Shown in pieces: positions 7,616-16,208 of a stretch of 34,078 nt of DNA (position 1 is the first letter of the stretch; each line of letters opens with the position of its first letter). The DNA comes from Clostridiales bacterium (GTDB taxonomy: Bacteria; Bacillota; Clostridia; Oscillospirales; Acutalibacteraceae). The notes under the pieces were generated by a model. That model was not told the origin of the DNA. It ran no database searches and was given only the letters and a program-made list of their open reading frames with translations. The position numbers and the translations under genes were made by a program. The DNA is taken from contig DYBQ01000005.1 in the NCBI GenBank assembly GCA_019418545.1, positions 47,596 through 81,673 on the forward strand. The letters run 5' to 3'.

Positions 7616-8546
7616 TTTTATTCCCGAAGAAAAAGGGCTTCCTCTCAAAAATGTTGAAAAATTTTGCCGTGCCGCAGGCGGTGCGCCGGCCAATGTAGCC
7701 GCCGCTGTCAGCCGTTTGGGAGGGAATGCCGCGTTGGTTTCCAAGGTAGGGGAAGATGCTTTTGGCGACTTTCTCACAGAAGAACTGTCCCGGTGTGGTG
7801 TGGACACCTCCTTCCTTTTCCGAACCCACAGTGCGCCGACTGCGCTGGCGTTTGTCTCTCTGGACAAAAATGGAAACCGGGATTTCAGCTTTTATCGGAA
7901 TCCCTGCGCAGACCTGCTTTTAGACGAAGAAGAGATTACACCGTCTCTTTTTTGTGATTGTGGAATGCTTCATTTTGGCTCTGTCAATCTGGTGGAATCC
8001 CCAGCCAAGCGTGCCCATTATAAAGCAGTTTCCATGGCAAAGGGGAGAGGGATTCCGGTAAGCTTTGACCCAAACCTTCGTCTGCCCTTGTGGAAGTGTG
8101 CAGACGATTGCTATCGAGCTGTCCATGAGTTTTTGCCGATGGCGGATATTGTTAAAATTTCAGATGACGAGCTGGAATTCCTTTTTGAAACCAACAAGCC
8201 TGAAAAAGCCGCTGAAAAGCTGTTTTCTATGGATTGCAGGCTGTTTCTCTATACCAAGGGGAAAGATGGGGCACAAGCCTTTACCCCAAAGGGAGAGGTG
8301 TCTGTCCCCAGTTTTCCGGTGTCCGTAGTTGATACCACGGGAGCTGGCGATTCGTTTACCGGCGCCATGCTGTATTGCCTGGTGTCGGGCAAGGAAAATC
8401 TATGCCAGCTGGAAACAGACCGTCTAAAAGAATATTTGCGTTTTGCCTCTTTGTATGCCGCGTGTACCACCACTCGCCGGGGCGGCGCATCCGCTATGGC
8501 TACTATGGAGGAAACAGAGGGATTTTCCAGGAGGTTTTGCATATGA
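7578..8546 (+). CDS. scrK: Fructokinase (PfkB/ribokinase family)
   Basis: A 322-residue sugar kinase that would phosphorylate the fructose released from sucrose-6-phosphate, feeding glycolysis. The N-terminus MEKILILGELLIDF and the AAGGAPANVAAAVSRLGG motif (PfkB signature 1) are present. The second signature DTTGAGDSFTGAML places the catalytic aspartate at about residue 258 within the anion hole. Length is normal for the family. The gene starts inside the end of scrR and overlaps scrB by four bases (ATGA), so the three genes are translationally coupled. PfkB kinases vary in substrate; fructose is inferred from the operon. Confidence 0.9.
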   Translation: MEKILILGELLIDFIPEEKGLPLKNVEKFCRAAGGAPANVAAAVSRLGGNAALVSKVGEDAFGDFLTEELSRCGVDTSFLFRTHSAPTALAFVSLDKNGNRDFSFYRNPCADLLLDEEEITPSLFCDCGMLHFGSVNLVESPAKRAHYKAVSMAKGRGIPVSFDPNLRLPLWKCADDCYRAVHEFLPMADIVKISDDELEFLFETNKPEKAAEKLFSMDCRLFLYTKGKDGAQAFTPKGEVSVPSFPVSVVDTTGAGDSFTGAMLYCLVSGKENLCQLETDRLKEYLRFASLYAACTTTRRGGASAMATMEETEGFSRRFCI

Positions 8547-9886
8547 GCTATCGCCAGCGGTTTCATCTTATGCCAGAAACCGGATTTCTGAATGACCCCA
8601 ACGGACTTTGCTGGTTTCAGGGAGAATATCATATTTTTCATCAGTATGCACCGGAAGGGCTTTCGGGCCCCAGAGGGTGGGGACACTATTCCACCCGGGA
8701 TTTCTGCACCTATCATAATGACGGCACAGTCATTCGTCCCGATACCCGTTGGGATGGAAACGGCGCCTATTCCGGCTCTGCTTTGACGGATGATGGCGAA
8801 CTGGAATTATTTTATACCGGTAATGTCCGTCAGCCCGGAGACCACGATTATATCCAAAGCGGCCGGGAGCAGAACCTTTTGTATACGGTTCGGCATGAAG
8901 ACGGGAGCTTTTCTCCCAAAGAGCTGCTTATGACCAATGAGGACTATCCTTCCGACTGCTCCTGCCATGTACGTGACCCCAAGGTTTGGAAGCAGGATGG
9001 AATTTATTATATGGTGTTGGGAGCACGAACCCGAGAAGATAAAGGCGAAGCGCTGCTGTATACATCACAGGATAAAAAACACTGGCAGCTAAAAAAGGTA
9101 TTTACCCAGCCTGGAATGGGCTATATGTGGGAGTGCCCGGATATGTTTTCCCTTGGAGCAGTGGAGTTTTTGTGCTGCTGTCCCCAGGGGGTGGAACCCC
9201 GGGGAATGGAATTTCAAAATGTCTATCAAAGCGGCTATTTCCGAATCGAAAACGGCAGCCTTTCTCCGTTTGTGGAGTTTGATAGGGGATTTGATTTTTA
9301 TGCGCCCCAAACATTTTTGGCGCCGGACGGCCGGAGAATCCTGATTGGCTGGTTTGGCCTTCCCGATGTTCCCTATGGCAATCCGACCATGGAGGAAGAA
9401 GGCTGGATTCACTGCCTGACTTTGCCGAGAGTATTGAAGGAAGAGGGTGGCAGAATCATCCAGGAGCCTGTGGAGGAACTGAAAGCCCTTCGTAAGGACA
9501 GCATGACTTTTCAGCCGGAAAATGATATCCTGCATCTGCTTCCCGACATACACTGCGAGCTGGAAGTGTGCTTTGATGGTCCAGCAGACAGCTTTACTAT
9601 TTCCTTGCGGAAAGATGCCAGCCTGCGGCTGGAAGCCGGTGTGCTCACACTTTCTCTTGGTGCAAGTGGACAAGGTCGGATTAGCCGTTCCTGCCAAAGC
9701 GGGCCCATTGAGAAAGTGCGCATTTTTAGCGACAGTTCCTCTTTGGAAATTTTTACAGGGGGAGAAACCTTTTCCACCCGTCTGTATGAGGGTGCTTCTT
9801 CTAATCATGAATTCCCATTCCGAATTCATTCACCGTCGTCCAGCACAGTTACCTGCTATTTGCTGGATAGCTTCCATTATATGTAA
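8543..9886 (+). CDS. scrB: Sucrose-6-phosphate hydrolase (GH32)
   Basis: A 447-residue cytoplasmic glycoside hydrolase family 32 enzyme. It cleaves sucrose-6-phosphate into glucose-6-phosphate and fructose. The three catalytic motifs are visible: NDPNG near the N-terminus (Asp18 nucleophile), HVRDPKV (about residue 144, transition-state aspartate) and WECPDMF (about residue 197, acid/base glutamate). The N-terminal five-bladed propeller is followed by a C-terminal beta-sandwich (about residues 330-447). No signal peptide is present, consistent with an intracellular phosphorylated substrate from the PTS. The ATG overlaps the scrK stop and follows CCAGGAGG. A longer in-frame extension to 8375 lies inside scrK and is not credible. 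Confidence 0.93.
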   Translation: MSYRQRFHLMPETGFLNDPNGLCWFQGEYHIFHQYAPEGLSGPRGWGHYSTRDFCTYHNDGTVIRPDTRWDGNGAYSGSALTDDGELELFYTGNVRQPGDHDYIQSGREQNLLYTVRHEDGSFSPKELLMTNEDYPSDCSCHVRDPKVWKQDGIYYMVLGARTREDKGEALLYTSQDKKHWQLKKVFTQPGMGYMWECPDMFSLGAVEFLCCCPQGVEPRGMEFQNVYQSGYFRIENGSLSPFVEFDRGFDFYAPQTFLAPDGRRILIGWFGLPDVPYGNPTMEEEGWIHCLTLPRVLKEEGGRIIQEPVEELKALRKDSMTFQPENDILHLLPDIHCELEVCFDGPADSFTISLRKDASLRLEAGVLTLSLGASGQGRISRSCQSGPIEKVRIFSDSSSLEIFTGGETFSTRLYEGASSNHEFPFRIHSPSSSTVTCYLLDSFHYM

Positions 9887-9909
9887 CAGCAAGTCTTTTC
9901 ATCATAACA

Positions 9910-9952
9910 AACAGGCTGCGGGCAGTTCTTTTCTGTCCGCAGCCTGTTTTAT
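9910..9952. terminator. Bidirectional terminator between scrB and the AraC gene
   Basis: A long stem pairs AACAGGCTGCGG plus CAG (9910-9924, one bulged G) with CTG plus TCCGCAGCCTGTT (9931-9948). T-rich sequence follows on the plus strand and the A-rich 9901-9910 serves the minus strand. It overlaps the stop of the convergent AraC gene. Confidence 0.82.
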
Positions 9953-10722
9953 TTTTCCAGTTCTTTTTGATATGCCCGGGGAGAGCGGCCATAGCGCCGC
10001 TTGAACATGCGGGAAAAGCTGAATATATCCGGGTATCCCACTGCCACAGCCGCTTCTCCCGGAGAATAGCCATGTTCGGCCATTAGCTGGCAGGCTTTCT
10101 CCATCCGGCAGTCAATGAGAAATTCCTGAGGGGATTTGCCCATTTTTTTTCGAAAAAGGGTGCTGAAATAGGAGCGGTTTAAATTCAGCTTTTCTGCCAA
10201 CTCCTGAATCGAAATTTCTCGCATATAGTTACTTTCCAGATAGGCTTTGGCAAGCTCAATATAGTTTTCTTCTCCCTTCTGTTCTTCAGAAAGGATTGAT
10301 AACAGCTGATAAATTTTTCCGCATAAAAACAGTTCCCTTCCTTCCCCCATTTCAGCAGCTTCTTTTAGGGAAAAGAAAAGGGCGCTGCACCGGGAGGCGC
10401 TCAGCACATATTGCTCATGCAGGCATGAAGGAAGCTGGATGTTGGAAGTAAACCCCACCCAGATATATTCCCATGGCTCAAGACTGTCTGCCTGATAACG
10501 GGTAACTTCAAAGGGGCGGATAACAAATATCTGTCCAGCACGGACAGGGTGTTCTATCCCATTTACAGTGTAGACACCTTTGCCCCGGATAATGTAGTGA
10601 AAGAGCCAGTAGAAACGGGTTGCCGGGCCAAAGGAATGCCCTGGGCTGCATGTTTGCCAGCCGCAGTTAATAGGGTTAATATCCCTCCATTGGCGGTTTA
10701 ACAGGAATACTTCATTAGCCAT
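9949..10722 (-). CDS. AraC-family transcriptional regulator (sugar-responsive type)
   Basis: A 257-residue regulator. The N-terminal part (about 1-150) is a cupin-like sensor with HYIIRGKGVYTVNG and a following RAGQIFVIRPFE segment. The C-terminal part (about 160-257) has the two AraC helix-turn-helix motifs: ISIQELAEKLNLNRSYFSTLF and the EAAVAVGYPDIFSFSRMFKRR signature. The gene is divergent from the GH4 gene at 10943, with 220 bp between, which suggests it activates that enzyme in response to its sugar, as MelR/RafR-like proteins do. The start at 10722 follows AAGGGGG. The ligand is not visible from sequence. Confidence 0.88.
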   Translation of the reverse strand: MANEVFLLNRQWRDINPINCGWQTCSPGHSFGPATRFYWLFHYIIRGKGVYTVNGIEHPVRAGQIFVIRPFEVTRYQADSLEPWEYIWVGFTSNIQLPSCLHEQYVLSASRCSALFFSLKEAAEMGEGRELFLCGKIYQLLSILSEEQKGEENYIELAKAYLESNYMREISIQELAEKLNLNRSYFSTLFRKKMGKSPQEFLIDCRMEKACQLMAEHGYSPGEAAVAVGYPDIFSFSRMFKRRYGRSPRAYQKELEK

Positions 10723-10942
10723 GGTTTTCCCCCTTTATAAACCGAAAATATTATATACGGATGATGGTCATTTAACTTTTTTAAATTAAAAAGTTTTTAA
10801 AATAATACAACATTTTACCATGTTTTCCTCACATGATGCAATAGCCCTTTTGTGCAGTTAATGGTACAATATGGCTGCCATCTATCATAAGGTGCAGGCA
10901 CAATAGTGAAGAAAGATAAAAAAGCTTCAGGAGGAATTTTCG
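10723..10942. promoter_or_regulatory. Divergent control region between AraC regulator and GH4 gene
   Basis: For the plus-strand GH4 gene, TACAAT (10865-10870) is a candidate -10 with no good -35, as is typical of AraC-activated promoters. For the minus-strand regulator, TATAAT occupies 10755-10750. A strongly A/T-rich block (10771-10805) lies between. I could not define clear paired AraC half-sites by eye. Confidence 0.4.
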
Positions 10943-12283
10943 ATGAATAAAATTACTTTTATGGGAGCAGGCAGTACCGTGTTTGTCCGTAATGTGCTTG
11001 GAGACTGTATGTGTACACCGGCCTTGCGGGACTGGGAGTTTTCGCTGTATGACATTGACCCAGTCCGTTTGCAGGAAAGTTATGAAATTATTTCTGCCAT
11101 GAATGAAACCAAAGGCGGGTATGGAAAGGTTACAGCTCATTTGGGCGTGGAAAACCGAAAAGAAGCGCTGCGGGGGGCTAAATTTGTAATCAACGCCATT
11201 CAGGTGGGGCTGTATGACCCATGCACTATCATTGATTTTGAAGTGCCCAAAAAGTATGGCCTGCGCCAGACCATCGGCGATACTTTAGGAATTGGCGGCA
11301 TTATGCGTGCCCTGCGTACCATCCCCGTGATGGATGACTTTGCCCGGGATATGCAGGAGGTGTGCCCTGATGCTCTGTTCCTAAATTATACGAATCCCAT
11401 GGCCATGCTGTCCGGCTATATGCAGCGCTACACCGGAATTGAGACGGTAGGGCTGTGCCACAGTGTACAGGTGTGCTCTGAGACTTTGCTGAAGGAATTG
11501 GGAATGGAAGACCAGCTGGAGGGCCGCCGGGAGCTGATTGCCGGCATTAACCACATGGGATGGCTGCTGGAGCTGAGAAACAGAAATGGTGAGGATTTAT
11601 ATCCAGAAATTCGCCGCCGTGCCCGAGAAAAGAACTTGGCTGCCATGATGGAGGGGGCCGAAAAGCACAATGACATGGTGCGCCTGGACTATATCCACCG
11701 ATTTGGCTATTACTGCACCGAATCCAGCGAGCATAATTCCGAATACAATATGTTCTATATTAAATCTAAATATCCAGAGCTCATCGAGCGTTACAACATC
11801 CCTCTCGATGAATATCCCCGCCGCTGCGTGAGCCAGATTGAGGGGTGGGCAAAAGAACGCGACGAACTTCGCACAGCCAAAAAGCTGGACCACGAGCGTT
11901 CCCGGGAGTATGCCTCTTATATTATGGAGTCCATTGTGACCAATACCCCCTACAAAATTGGCGGAAACGTATTGAATACCGGAAATCTGATTGAAAATCT
12001 GCCAGCTGATGCCTGTGTAGAAGTCCCCTGCCTTATCGACGGAATGGGAGTGCATCCCTGCCGGGTTGGCCGTCTGCCGGTGCAGTGTGCCGCAATGAAT
12101 ATGACCAATATCAATGTGCAGCTGCTGACCATTGAAGCTGCCGTAACCCGGAAGAAGGAGCACATCTACCAAGCTGCCATGCTGGACCCCCATACCGGCA
12201 GTGAGCTGGACCCGGATACCATTGTAAAGATGGTGGACGACCTCATCGAAACTCACGGAGACTGGCTGCCGAAATATCACTGA
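10943..12283 (+). CDS. GH4 family glycosidase, alpha-galactosidase-like
   Basis: A 446-residue NAD- and Mn-dependent glycoside hydrolase of family GH4, which works by an oxidation/elimination mechanism in the cytoplasm. The N-terminal nucleotide-binding loop is FMGAGSTVFVRN. The LNYTNPMAMLSGY motif and the metal ligands in GLCHSVQ (Cys172 and His173 by count) and GINHMGW (His204) are intact. These loops resemble the MelA/AglA alpha-galactosidase branch rather than the 6-phospho-glucosidase branch. The start is well supported by AGGAGG 9 nt upstream. It is controlled by its own promoter and a divergent AraC gene, and lies beside the sucrose operon. It may therefore release galactose from raffinose or melibiose. 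Substrate assignment is inference. Confidence 0.85.
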   Translation: MNKITFMGAGSTVFVRNVLGDCMCTPALRDWEFSLYDIDPVRLQESYEIISAMNETKGGYGKVTAHLGVENRKEALRGAKFVINAIQVGLYDPCTIIDFEVPKKYGLRQTIGDTLGIGGIMRALRTIPVMDDFARDMQEVCPDALFLNYTNPMAMLSGYMQRYTGIETVGLCHSVQVCSETLLKELGMEDQLEGRRELIAGINHMGWLLELRNRNGEDLYPEIRRRAREKNLAAMMEGAEKHNDMVRLDYIHRFGYYCTESSEHNSEYNMFYIKSKYPELIERYNIPLDEYPRRCVSQIEGWAKERDELRTAKKLDHERSREYASYIMESIVTNTPYKIGGNVLNTGNLIENLPADACVEVPCLIDGMGVHPCRVGRLPVQCAAMNMTNINVQLLTIEAAVTRKKEHIYQAAMLDPHTGSELDPDTIVKMVDDLIETHGDWLPKYH

Positions 12284-12299
12284 TAGTACAGAAAAGCAA

Positions 12300-12342
12300 A
12301 AGGCCCGCAAACTGGTTTTTCCAGTCTGCGGGCCTTTTTACA
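12300..12342. terminator. Bidirectional terminator between GH4 gene and dnaJ
   Basis: AAGGCCCGCA plus ACTGG (12300-12315) pairs with CCAGT plus TGCGGGCCTT (12321-12337), with TTTTT as loop. A T-run follows on the plus strand and an A-rich run precedes, serving the convergent dnaJ on the minus strand. Confidence 0.85.
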
Positions 12343-12349
12343 GATACAA

Positions 12350-13507
12350 TTATTTCTTTTCGTCAAACATATCCTTTAGTTTTTCGAAAAAGTTTTTGCG
12401 TTTCTGATAGCTTTTATCTTCTACGCCCTTGTCGAATTCCCGAAGAATTTCCTTTTGCTTTTGGCTCAGGTTGCGGGGGACTTCCACCGTTACGCGCACA
12501 TACTGGTCGCCGCGGCCTCTTCCGCCCAATACCGGAATGCCCTTACCCTTGAGCTTGAATACATCGCCGGGCTGAGTGCCTTCGTGTACCTGATAGCTGA
12601 CTTTGCCGTCCAATGTGGGAACGGTAACCTCGGCGCCCAAGGCTGCCTGTGTAAAGGTGATAGGCATTTCACACCAAACGTCGTTGCCCCGGCGCTCAAA
12701 CAGAGTGTGGGGACGGACAGTTACATAGACATGTAAATCACCATTGGGACCACCGTTGCGGCCTGCATCGCCATGGCCGGGGATATTCAGCACCTGCTCA
12801 TCGTCGATACCGGCAGGGATTGTAATTTCCACGGTCTTTTGGCGGCGAATGCGCCCGGTGCCGTTGCAGTCCTTACAGGGAGAAGAAATCACCTTACCGG
12901 TGCCATGGCACCGGTCGCACCCACGGGAGGTCTGTACCACACCAAATGGGGTGCGCTGGCTGATGCGTACCTGTCCAGTACCGCCGCACTGAGGGCAGGT
13001 TTGGGGCTGGGTGCCTTTGGCAGCGCCGCTGCCGCCGCAGGTTTTACAGGTTTCAATTTGCCGGTAAGTAACTTCTTTTTTGCATCCCTTGGCAGCTTCC
13101 TCAAAGGAAATTGTCACCACGGCTTCGGTATCGCCGCCACGGCGCGGAGCGTTGGGGTTAGCACGGCGTGAACCGCCGCCAAATCCGCCGCCAAAGAAGC
13201 TGTCGAAAATATCTCCAAAATCCACGCCCATGCCGCCGGTAAAGGGGCTTCCGCCGCCTGCACCGCCGCCAAAGTTTGGGTCAACGCCTGCATGGCCAAA
13301 CTGGTCATAACGGGCGCGCTTATCCTTATCAGACAGCACTTCATAAGCTTCATTAACTTCCTTGAATTTCGCCTCGGCCTCTTTATCGCCGGGGTTCAAA
13401 TCGGGATGGTATTTTTTGGCCAGCTTACGGTAGGCCTTTTTGATTTCATCATCAGAGGCGTTTTTGGGTACCCCCATGACCTCATAATAATCTCGTTTAT
13501 CAGCCAT
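12350..13507 (-). CDS. dnaJ: Chaperone protein DnaJ (Hsp40)
   Basis: A 385-residue type I J-protein that delivers unfolded clients to DnaK and stimulates its ATPase. The J-domain (about 4-70) has the HPD motif in KKYHPDLNPG. A Gly/Phe-rich stretch follows (about 75-125). The zinc-binding region has four CxxCxGxG repeats: CKTCGGSG, CPQCGGTG, CDRCHGTG and CKDCNGTG. The C-terminal client-binding domains are complete. I chose the ATG at 13507 (MADKRDYYEVMGV), preceded by GAAAGGA. A 7-residue extension is unlikely. It is the last gene of the hrcA operon. A hairpin in the 145-bp gap to dnaK may lower its expression relative to dnaK. Confidence 0.96.
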   Translation of the reverse strand: MADKRDYYEVMGVPKNASDDEIKKAYRKLAKKYHPDLNPGDKEAEAKFKEVNEAYEVLSDKDKRARYDQFGHAGVDPNFGGGAGGGSPFTGGMGVDFGDIFDSFFGGGFGGGSRRANPNAPRRGGDTEAVVTISFEEAAKGCKKEVTYRQIETCKTCGGSGAAKGTQPQTCPQCGGTGQVRISQRTPFGVVQTSRGCDRCHGTGKVISSPCKDCNGTGRIRRQKTVEITIPAGIDDEQVLNIPGHGDAGRNGGPNGDLHVYVTVRPHTLFERRGNDVWCEMPITFTQAALGAEVTVPTLDGKVSYQVHEGTQPGDVFKLKGKGIPVLGGRGRGDQYVRVTVEVPRNLSQKQKEILREFDKGVEDKSYQKRKNFFEKLKDMFDEKK

Positions 13508-13592
13508 TTCTACCCATTCCTTTCTCAAAACAGCGGGATTTCCCCGCCGAACCTCCGGCTATACCGGCTTTCAGGGGAACTCCTTACACAAA

Positions 13593-13620
13593 GCATGGGG
13601 CAGCAGATGCCGCCCCGTGC
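13593..13620 (-). other. Intercistronic hairpin between dnaK and dnaJ
   Basis: Positions 13593-13601 and 13612-13620 form a 9-bp GC-rich stem (one G-U pair) with a 10-nt loop. There is no T-run after it on the minus strand, so it is probably a processing or stability element rather than a terminator. Confidence 0.45.
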
Positions 13621-13652
13621 CCAAAGAAACCCTGCTAAGGATTTTGTATCAC

Positions 13653-15494
13653 TTACTTGTTGTCGTCCACGTCTTTAAAGTCTGCGTCATACACATTACC
13701 ATCGTTGCCAGAAGCAGCGCCGGGAGCCTGCTGAGTGGGGTCAACGGGCTGGCCTTGGGGAGCAGCTGCCTTATACAGCTTCTCGCTTACAGCATACATG
13801 GCCTTCTGCAAATCGTCGCTGGCGCTCTTGATGGTATCCATGTTGTTGGCGGCTACAGCGTCCTTCAGCACCTTGACCTTAGCTTCCAAATCGCTCTTGT
13901 CGGCAGCATCCATCTTGTCGCCGCTGTCGGTAATCAGCTTCTCAACGGTGTAGCACAGGTTTTCAGCTGCATTCTTGGCGTCCACTTCTTCACGGCGCTT
14001 CTTATCCTCGGCAGCAAACTGCTCAGCCTCACGAACAGCCTTGTCGATATCTTCCTTGCTCATGTTGGAGCTGGAAGAAATGGTGATGTGCTGTTCCTTG
14101 CCGGTGCCCAAATCCTTAGCGGAAACATTTACGATGCCGTTGGCGTCGATGTCGAAGGAAACCTCAATCTGGGGGATTCCGCGGGGAGCGGGAGCAATGC
14201 CGTCCAGCTTGAAGATACCCAGCTGCTTGTTATCGCGGGCGAATTCACGCTCGCCCTGCAGAACGTTGACCTCAACCTGGGTCTGGCCGTCAGCAGCAGT
14301 GGAGAAAATCTGGCTCTTTTTGGTGGGGATGGTGGTGTTACGCTCGATAACCTTGGTCATCACGCCGCCCATGGTCTCAACGCCCAAGGACAGGGGAGTA
14401 ACGTCCAGCAGCAGCAGGCCTTCAACCTCGCCGCCCAGAACGCCAGCCTGCAGAGCAGCGCCGATGGCAACACATTCGTCGGGGTTGATGCCCTTGAAGG
14501 GCTCTTTGCCGATAAAGTTCTTAACAGCTTCCTGAACAGCGGGGATACGGGAAGAACCGCCCACCATCAGAACTTTGTTGATATCACCAATCGACAGGCC
14601 GGAGTCGGACAGAGCCTGACGAACCGGGCCCATGGTCTTTTCTACCAAATCGCTGGTCAGCTCGTTGAACTTTGCACGGCTCAGGGTCATATCCAGGTGC
14701 TTGGGGCCGGTAGCGTCGGCGGTGATGAAGGGCAGGTTGATGTTGGCGGTGGTCATACCGGACAGCTCAATCTTTGCCTTCTCAGCAGCTTCCTTCAAAC
14801 GCTGCATAGCCATCTTATCGCCGGACAAATCTACGCCGGTCTCCATCTTGAAGGAGCTTACCAGCCAATCCATGATGCGCTTGTCGAAGTCATCGCCGCC
14901 CAAACGGTTGTTACCAGCGGTTGCCAAAACTTCCTGCACACCGTCGCCCATCTCGATGATGGACACATCGAAGGTACCGCCGCCCAAGTCATACACCATG
15001 ACCTTCTGCTCGTCGCCCTTGTCGATGCCATAGGACAGTGCAGCTGCGGTAGGCTCGTTGATAATACGCTTAACATCCAGACCAGCAATCTTACCGGCAT
15101 CCTTGGTTGCCTGACGCTGTGCATCGGTGAAATATGCGGGAACAGTAATCACAGCAGAAGTGACAGTCTCGCCCAAATAAGCTTCTGCGTCGGTCTTCAG
15201 CTTTTGCAGAATCATTGCGGAAATCTCTTGGGGGGTATACTGTTTGCCATCGATGCTTACTTTATAATCGGAACCCATTTCTCTTTTAATAGAAGAAACC
15301 GTGCGGTCGGGGTTGGTGATGGCCTGACGCTTTGCTACCTGGCCAACCATACGCTCGCCATTTTTGGAAAATGCCACAACGGAAGGAGTGGTGCGGGCGC
15401 CTTCAGCGTTCGCAATCACAACAGGCTCGCCGCCTTCAATTACGGCAACACAGGAGTTTGTAGTACCAAGGTCAATACCAATCGTCTTAGACAT
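13653..15494 (-). CDS. dnaK: Molecular chaperone DnaK (Hsp70)
   Basis: A 613-residue Hsp70. The ATPase domain begins with IGIDLGTTNSCVAVIEGGE and contains the second phosphate motif VMVYDLGGGTFDVSI and the adenosine motif VLMVGGSSRIPAVQ. The substrate-binding domain starts near LLLDVTPLSLGVETMGG. The C-terminal lid is followed by a low-complexity Q/G/A tail ending in VDDNK. It lacks the extra loop in the first subdomain of Gram-negative DnaK (the segment after TTPSVVAFSKNGERMVG is short), as usual in Gram-positives. GGAGG lies 9 nt before the ATG. Partners GrpE and DnaJ flank it. The antisense strand of this gene is open over its full length, a known codon-bias artefact. Confidence 0.97.
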   Translation of the reverse strand: MSKTIGIDLGTTNSCVAVIEGGEPVVIANAEGARTTPSVVAFSKNGERMVGQVAKRQAITNPDRTVSSIKREMGSDYKVSIDGKQYTPQEISAMILQKLKTDAEAYLGETVTSAVITVPAYFTDAQRQATKDAGKIAGLDVKRIINEPTAAALSYGIDKGDEQKVMVYDLGGGTFDVSIIEMGDGVQEVLATAGNNRLGGDDFDKRIMDWLVSSFKMETGVDLSGDKMAMQRLKEAAEKAKIELSGMTTANINLPFITADATGPKHLDMTLSRAKFNELTSDLVEKTMGPVRQALSDSGLSIGDINKVLMVGGSSRIPAVQEAVKNFIGKEPFKGINPDECVAIGAALQAGVLGGEVEGLLLLDVTPLSLGVETMGGVMTKVIERNTTIPTKKSQIFSTAADGQTQVEVNVLQGEREFARDNKQLGIFKLDGIAPAPRGIPQIEVSFDIDANGIVNVSAKDLGTGKEQHITISSSSNMSKEDIDKAVREAEQFAAEDKKRREEVDAKNAAENLCYTVEKLITDSGDKMDAADKSDLEAKVKVLKDAVAANNMDTIKSASDDLQKAMYAVSEKLYKAAAPQGQPVDPTQQAPGAASGNDGNVYDADFKDVDDNK

Positions 15495-15587
15495 AATTCA
15501 TTACCTCCATGTAATGTGTATTTTCTGTCATAATACTCTATCATATATATTATTTAGGGAATATTTTTACTTATCTATGGAAAAAAG

Positions 15588-16166
15588 CTAATTGGCTACT
15601 TGCACCATTGCGTGGCGAACAACTTTATCGCCTAACATATAGCCTTTTTGAAATACAGCACTGATAACATTGATTTCCAGGTTTTCATCCTCAATATGAG
15701 AAACCGCATTGTGAAGCTCAGGATTAAATTCATCTCCCACATTTCCCATAGGTGTTACGCCCAGCTTTTTGAGGGATTCCAGGAATTGGGTTTGGACCAT
15801 TTCCACACCTTTCATCAAATCTTCCACGGTGCATTCCTTTTGCGCCAGCGCCCGCTCCAGATTATCCGCTACCGGAAGCATTCCCTTAATAGCTGCGGAA
15901 GTGCCGTCGCCATAGATGGCGGCTTTTTCACGCTCGGTGCGCTTGCGGAAGTTATCATATTCCGCCCGGGTGCGCAGATACTGGTCTTTTAGAGCTGCCA
16001 GTTCTTTCTGCGTCTTTTCCAGCTCCGCCTGTACTTCTTCCAGTTCCTTACGAGAAACCTTTCGGCCCTTTTTTTCTTCTTTCTGAGGCTCAGCAGCCTC
16101 TGTTTCAGAAGGATTAGGAACATCCGGCTCCTGTACAGGTTCCTTTTTGATATCCTGTTCTGCCAA
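15588..16166 (-). CDS. grpE: Nucleotide exchange factor GrpE
   Basis: A 192-residue GrpE that promotes ADP release from DnaK. The N-terminal third is charged (Glu/Lys-rich), followed by a long coiled-coil helix (KELEEVQAELEKTQKELAAL). The head domain contains RAEYDNFRKRTEREK, the LMKGVEMVQTQFLESLKKLGV segment and the conserved end YMLGDKVVRHAMVQVAN. The start is best placed at TTG 16166: AGGAG (16179-16175) lies 8 nt before it and the protein then begins M-AEQDIKK. A GTG at 16187 is also in frame but would place the AGGAG inside the gene. It lies 42 bp after hrcA. Confidence 0.93.
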   Translation of the reverse strand: MAEQDIKKEPVQEPDVPNPSETEAAEPQKEEKKGRKVSRKELEEVQAELEKTQKELAALKDQYLRTRAEYDNFRKRTEREKAAIYGDGTSAAIKGMLPVADNLERALAQKECTVEDLMKGVEMVQTQFLESLKKLGVTPMGNVGDEFNPELHNAVSHIEDENLEINVISAVFQKGYMLGDKVVRHAMVQVAN

Positions 16167-16208
16167 AACGCTCGCTCCTCTCAGCACAATCTATCATTCA
16201 TAACAGTT

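Noticed and set aside
13617..15533. A 638-codon open frame on the strand opposite dnaK
   Set aside because: It has no ribosome site or family features, and exactly shadows dnaK. Long antisense frames opposite hsp70 genes are a well-known consequence of codon bias.
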